Part shown: positions 33,159-34,949 of the stretch, one piece after another | Position numbering within the stretch: position 1 is the stretch's first letter | Layout: each line of letters begins with the position of its first letter | NCBI GenBank assembly: GCA_005799475.1 | Contig: SYGQ01000070.1 | Coordinates: 1-34,949, forward strand | From: Planctomycetia bacterium | GTDB taxonomy: Bacteria > Planctomycetota > Phycisphaerae > Phycisphaerales > SM1A02 | Direction of reading: 5' to 3' | Length of the DNA: 34,949 bases | Made by a program: the position numbers and the translations under genes | Notes under the pieces: generated by a model | What the model was told of the DNA's origin: nothing | Database searches by the model: none | Seen by the model: only the letters and a program-made list of their open reading frames with translations

Positions 33159-34665
33159 AGCCCGACATGGGAGTCGTTCGCCGCGCGAGGGCAGTTCCCG
33201 AGATCGTCTCCGACACACCCATGTGGAGCGGATGGACGAAGGCAAGGATCCCCAATGCCGGCGCCATGAGCACCACGCCCTTGATCGCAGCGCGCGCAAG
33301 GACCCGTCCAGTGCCCGCGCGTGCGTCGCCCTCATGAGTTGCTGAGCGCGGCTCGCTGGCGATCACCCGTCCTCCGACGAGGAACTTCCCAGGGGACGCG
33401 CGCCACACCAGTTCGAACGCACCGCACCAGAGGGCCGTGAATGCCATCATGACGGCCGCGCTCGCACATTCGGAGAGCTGGGCGGTCCACGATGGCATCA
33501 CCATGAGAGCCGTCGCCCCTTCGCCGGTAACGGCAAGTGCGACGCCCGCTCCGGGAAGGAGATCGATGGCCAGCGCCACGGTTCGCCGGACCATCGAGAG
33601 TGGTTCCCAACCGCGGGCAAGCCGCCTCGAAGACTCAAGTGTCGGCTTCATGACGAACCCAATGAGGAGAAGCGCGATCGTTGCCGCGCCCAAAAGCGGC
33701 AGGTGCACCCACTCAAAGGTCTGCGGGACAATCGCTACGGACGCTGATGGCGCCGCGACGACGCCAGTGATGGGATCGATCTCGGCCATCGAGACTTCAC
33801 CGCGTGGAGCCTCGACCGCAAGCATGAAGCCGTCGCCGAGTCCAAGCACCGTCCACGCCTGCGATGGCGCCGCGAGGCGTGCGACAACCCGCACGCCCGC
33901 CGCCTGCGCGACGCAGAGTTCGTGAACTCCCCCCGGACGCGAGCGGAGAAACGCATTGCAGTTTGCGCCGGACACCCAGAATTCGAATCCCTCGCCTGCT
34001 CCGGCGAATCCGAGTGTGGTCCACGGCGCAAGTTCGATCTTGCTCGCAACGCGGCAGAGCGCGGACAGGTTGCCATCGCGAGGGGCTGACACGCCAAGGC
34101 ACCGCGCGCCCTCGTGCCACCACACTCCAAGCACCGACGGGCCGAGCCAGCCTTGCGGAAACGGCACCGTCGTCCACCGGTCGACACCGAGTCGGTGGCA
34201 CTCGATGGCCGACGGTGATGCCAATGCAAGCAGCACCGCGCCGTCGGCCACGATGCTGGGCGATCCAACCCCCGAAGGCAGGCTCGGCAAGACATCGAAA
34301 CGACCCGTCGGCGTCTCGTAGGCGAGCCCAGTCGCTGGATTTCGGTGGGTTGTGACGGAGTAGACCGGGTGGGATCGAGGTGACCCCTCCGTGGGCATGA
34401 CCACCCAGAGTTGGTCGCCCGAGGCAGCCATCGCCTGCGGCACAGCAGGAAGGCGCCCTGCTTCGCGAACCGCGCCATCGGGCATCGATGCCGCATGATG
34501 AAGGATTCGGCAGCCTCCGTCTTTGGGCACGGCGAACCAGAGGTGCGTCCCCGAACTCGCCGCGACGAGCGATTCACGAGGTCCTTGCCTCGCCTCGGAA
34601 CTCTCGGCTTGCGCGGGGGCGCCGTTGACTCCCCACGCAAGAAGAAGACCTGCGGCAGCGATCAT
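33157..34665 (-). CDS. RDD-domain membrane protein with exported N-terminal domain
   Basis: 502 aa. The N-terminus MIAAAGLLLAWGVNGAPAQA reads as a signal peptide with an AQA/E-type cut. Residues ~25-310 have recurring short beta-like segments (SSGTHLWFAVP, ASGDQLWVVMP, ADGAVLLALAS), suggesting a beta-propeller-like sensor or binding domain on the outer face of the membrane. A membrane helix follows (LLGAATIALLLIGFVM, about 320-337). The C-terminal RDD domain then begins VRRTVALAIDLLPGAG (R and D of the signature) and has VWRASPGKFLVGGRVI, the PGK-x2-x-G-x-RVI motif. RDD proteins are poorly understood; some are ion antiporters. The start overlaps the upstream gene's stop as ATGA. Confidence 0.75.
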   Translation of the reverse strand: MIAAAGLLLAWGVNGAPAQAESSEARQGPRESLVAASSGTHLWFAVPKDGGCRILHHAASMPDGAVREAGRLPAVPQAMAASGDQLWVVMPTEGSPRSHPVYSVTTHRNPATGLAYETPTGRFDVLPSLPSGVGSPSIVADGAVLLALASPSAIECHRLGVDRWTTVPFPQGWLGPSVLGVWWHEGARCLGVSAPRDGNLSALCRVASKIELAPWTTLGFAGAGEGFEFWVSGANCNAFLRSRPGGVHELCVAQAAGVRVVARLAAPSQAWTVLGLGDGFMLAVEAPRGEVSMAEIDPITGVVAAPSASVAIVPQTFEWVHLPLLGAATIALLLIGFVMKPTLESSRRLARGWEPLSMVRRTVALAIDLLPGAGVALAVTGEGATALMVMPSWTAQLSECASAAVMMAFTALWCGAFELVWRASPGKFLVGGRVIASEPRSATHEGDARAGTGRVLARAAIKGVVLMAPALGILAFVHPLHMGVSETISGTALARRTTPMSG

Positions 34666-34949
34666 GGCGATGCTCGCTCAACGACTTCTGGACGAAGAGC
34701 GGCCTCGACATCCTGCCAGCGGAAGAGCTGCGGCTTGATCGACTCGGCACCGAAGCTCGGCGCCTCCGCCGCGAGTGTCGCCACGGCATCGGGCCTCTCC
34801 CGTGTGGAGCCGTGCGGTCCCCACGCCGCGATCCTCATGCGAGTCGCCAAGAGCGGCTTGACCTCAGCTTCGGGAGCGCCCGCGGGACGATCCCCCGAAG
34901 GCCACACGAACGCCTCGAGCTCGCACGACGCGATGACCTCGCCCGCGCC
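34662..34949 (-). CDS. Unidentified protein, 3' part only (continues past the window edge)
   Basis: The frame ending at TGA 34662-34664 is open to the window edge (95 codons visible), so the gene starts beyond base 34949; the track's GTG at 34907 is probably internal. The visible part includes GEVIASCELEAFVWPSGDRP, RMRIAAWGPHG and IKPQLFRWQDVEAALRPEV. I do not recognise a family. It is translationally coupled to the RDD gene by ATGA, so the two products probably work together. Confidence 0.6.
   Translation of the reverse strand, partial: GAGEVIASCELEAFVWPSGDRPAGAPEAEVKPLLATRMRIAAWGPHGSTRERPDAVATLAAEAPSFGAESIKPQLFRWQDVEAALRPEVVERASP

Overview
ORGANISM. The window is GC-rich and densely coded, with no gene-free stretch over about 160 bases. 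Dockerin-type EF-hand loops, oversized type II secretion (T2SS) pseudopilins, a DUF1844 protein and a long secreted Cys-rich repeat protein together suggest a planctomycete, most likely Phycisphaerae. This is inferred from family knowledge; no rRNA or marker phylogeny was available.

LAYOUT. (1) 1-2220 (+): 3' part of dxs (isoprenoid precursor synthesis), then a YraN-family nuclease-like gene. (2) 2202-4015: a SurA/parvulin-like lipoprotein (-) divergent from a DUF1844 protein (+). (3) 4012-6315 (-): a polytopic GT-C-like membrane protein and a UbiA-family phosphoribosyl/prenyl transferase. (4) 6369-8962: hemW-like (-) divergent from purA (+). (5) 8978-30581 (-): a ~21.6 kb co-oriented block. 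In transcription order it holds a GspE/PilB ATPase, PilT, a second GspE/PilB ATPase, GspF/PilC, two GspG-like pseudopilins, GspH-like, GspI/PilV-like, GspJ/PilW-like, a giant 1773-aa GspK-like protein, uppS, and a 1322-aa secreted protein with 17 Cys-rich repeats. From the second ATPase on, the order is E-F-G-G-H-I-J-K, as in classical gsp operons, and neighbours touch or overlap by 1-4 bases. No secretin, GspC/L/M or prepilin peptidase is in the window. (6) 30736-33143 (+): gnd and zwf, oxidative pentose phosphate enzymes 2 bases apart. (7) 33157-34949 (-): an RDD-domain membrane protein and the 3' end of an unidentified gene, joined by an ATGA overlap.

HOW IT FITS TOGETHER. The main object is the pseudopilus locus: motors, platform, pilins and tip protein, followed with tight translational coupling by uppS and a secreted disulfide-rich repeat protein. 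The last is a plausible dedicated substrate or surface-structure component. Several genes that head transcription units have a -10-like hexamer (TAnnnT or a close relative) only 5-7 bases before the start codon, which suggests leaderless mRNAs. Many genes inside the operons instead carry Shine-Dalgarno (SD) sequences or overlaps. Isoprenoid-lipid functions recur (dxs, uppS, UbiA-type, GT-C-type), but the window does not show that they form one pathway.
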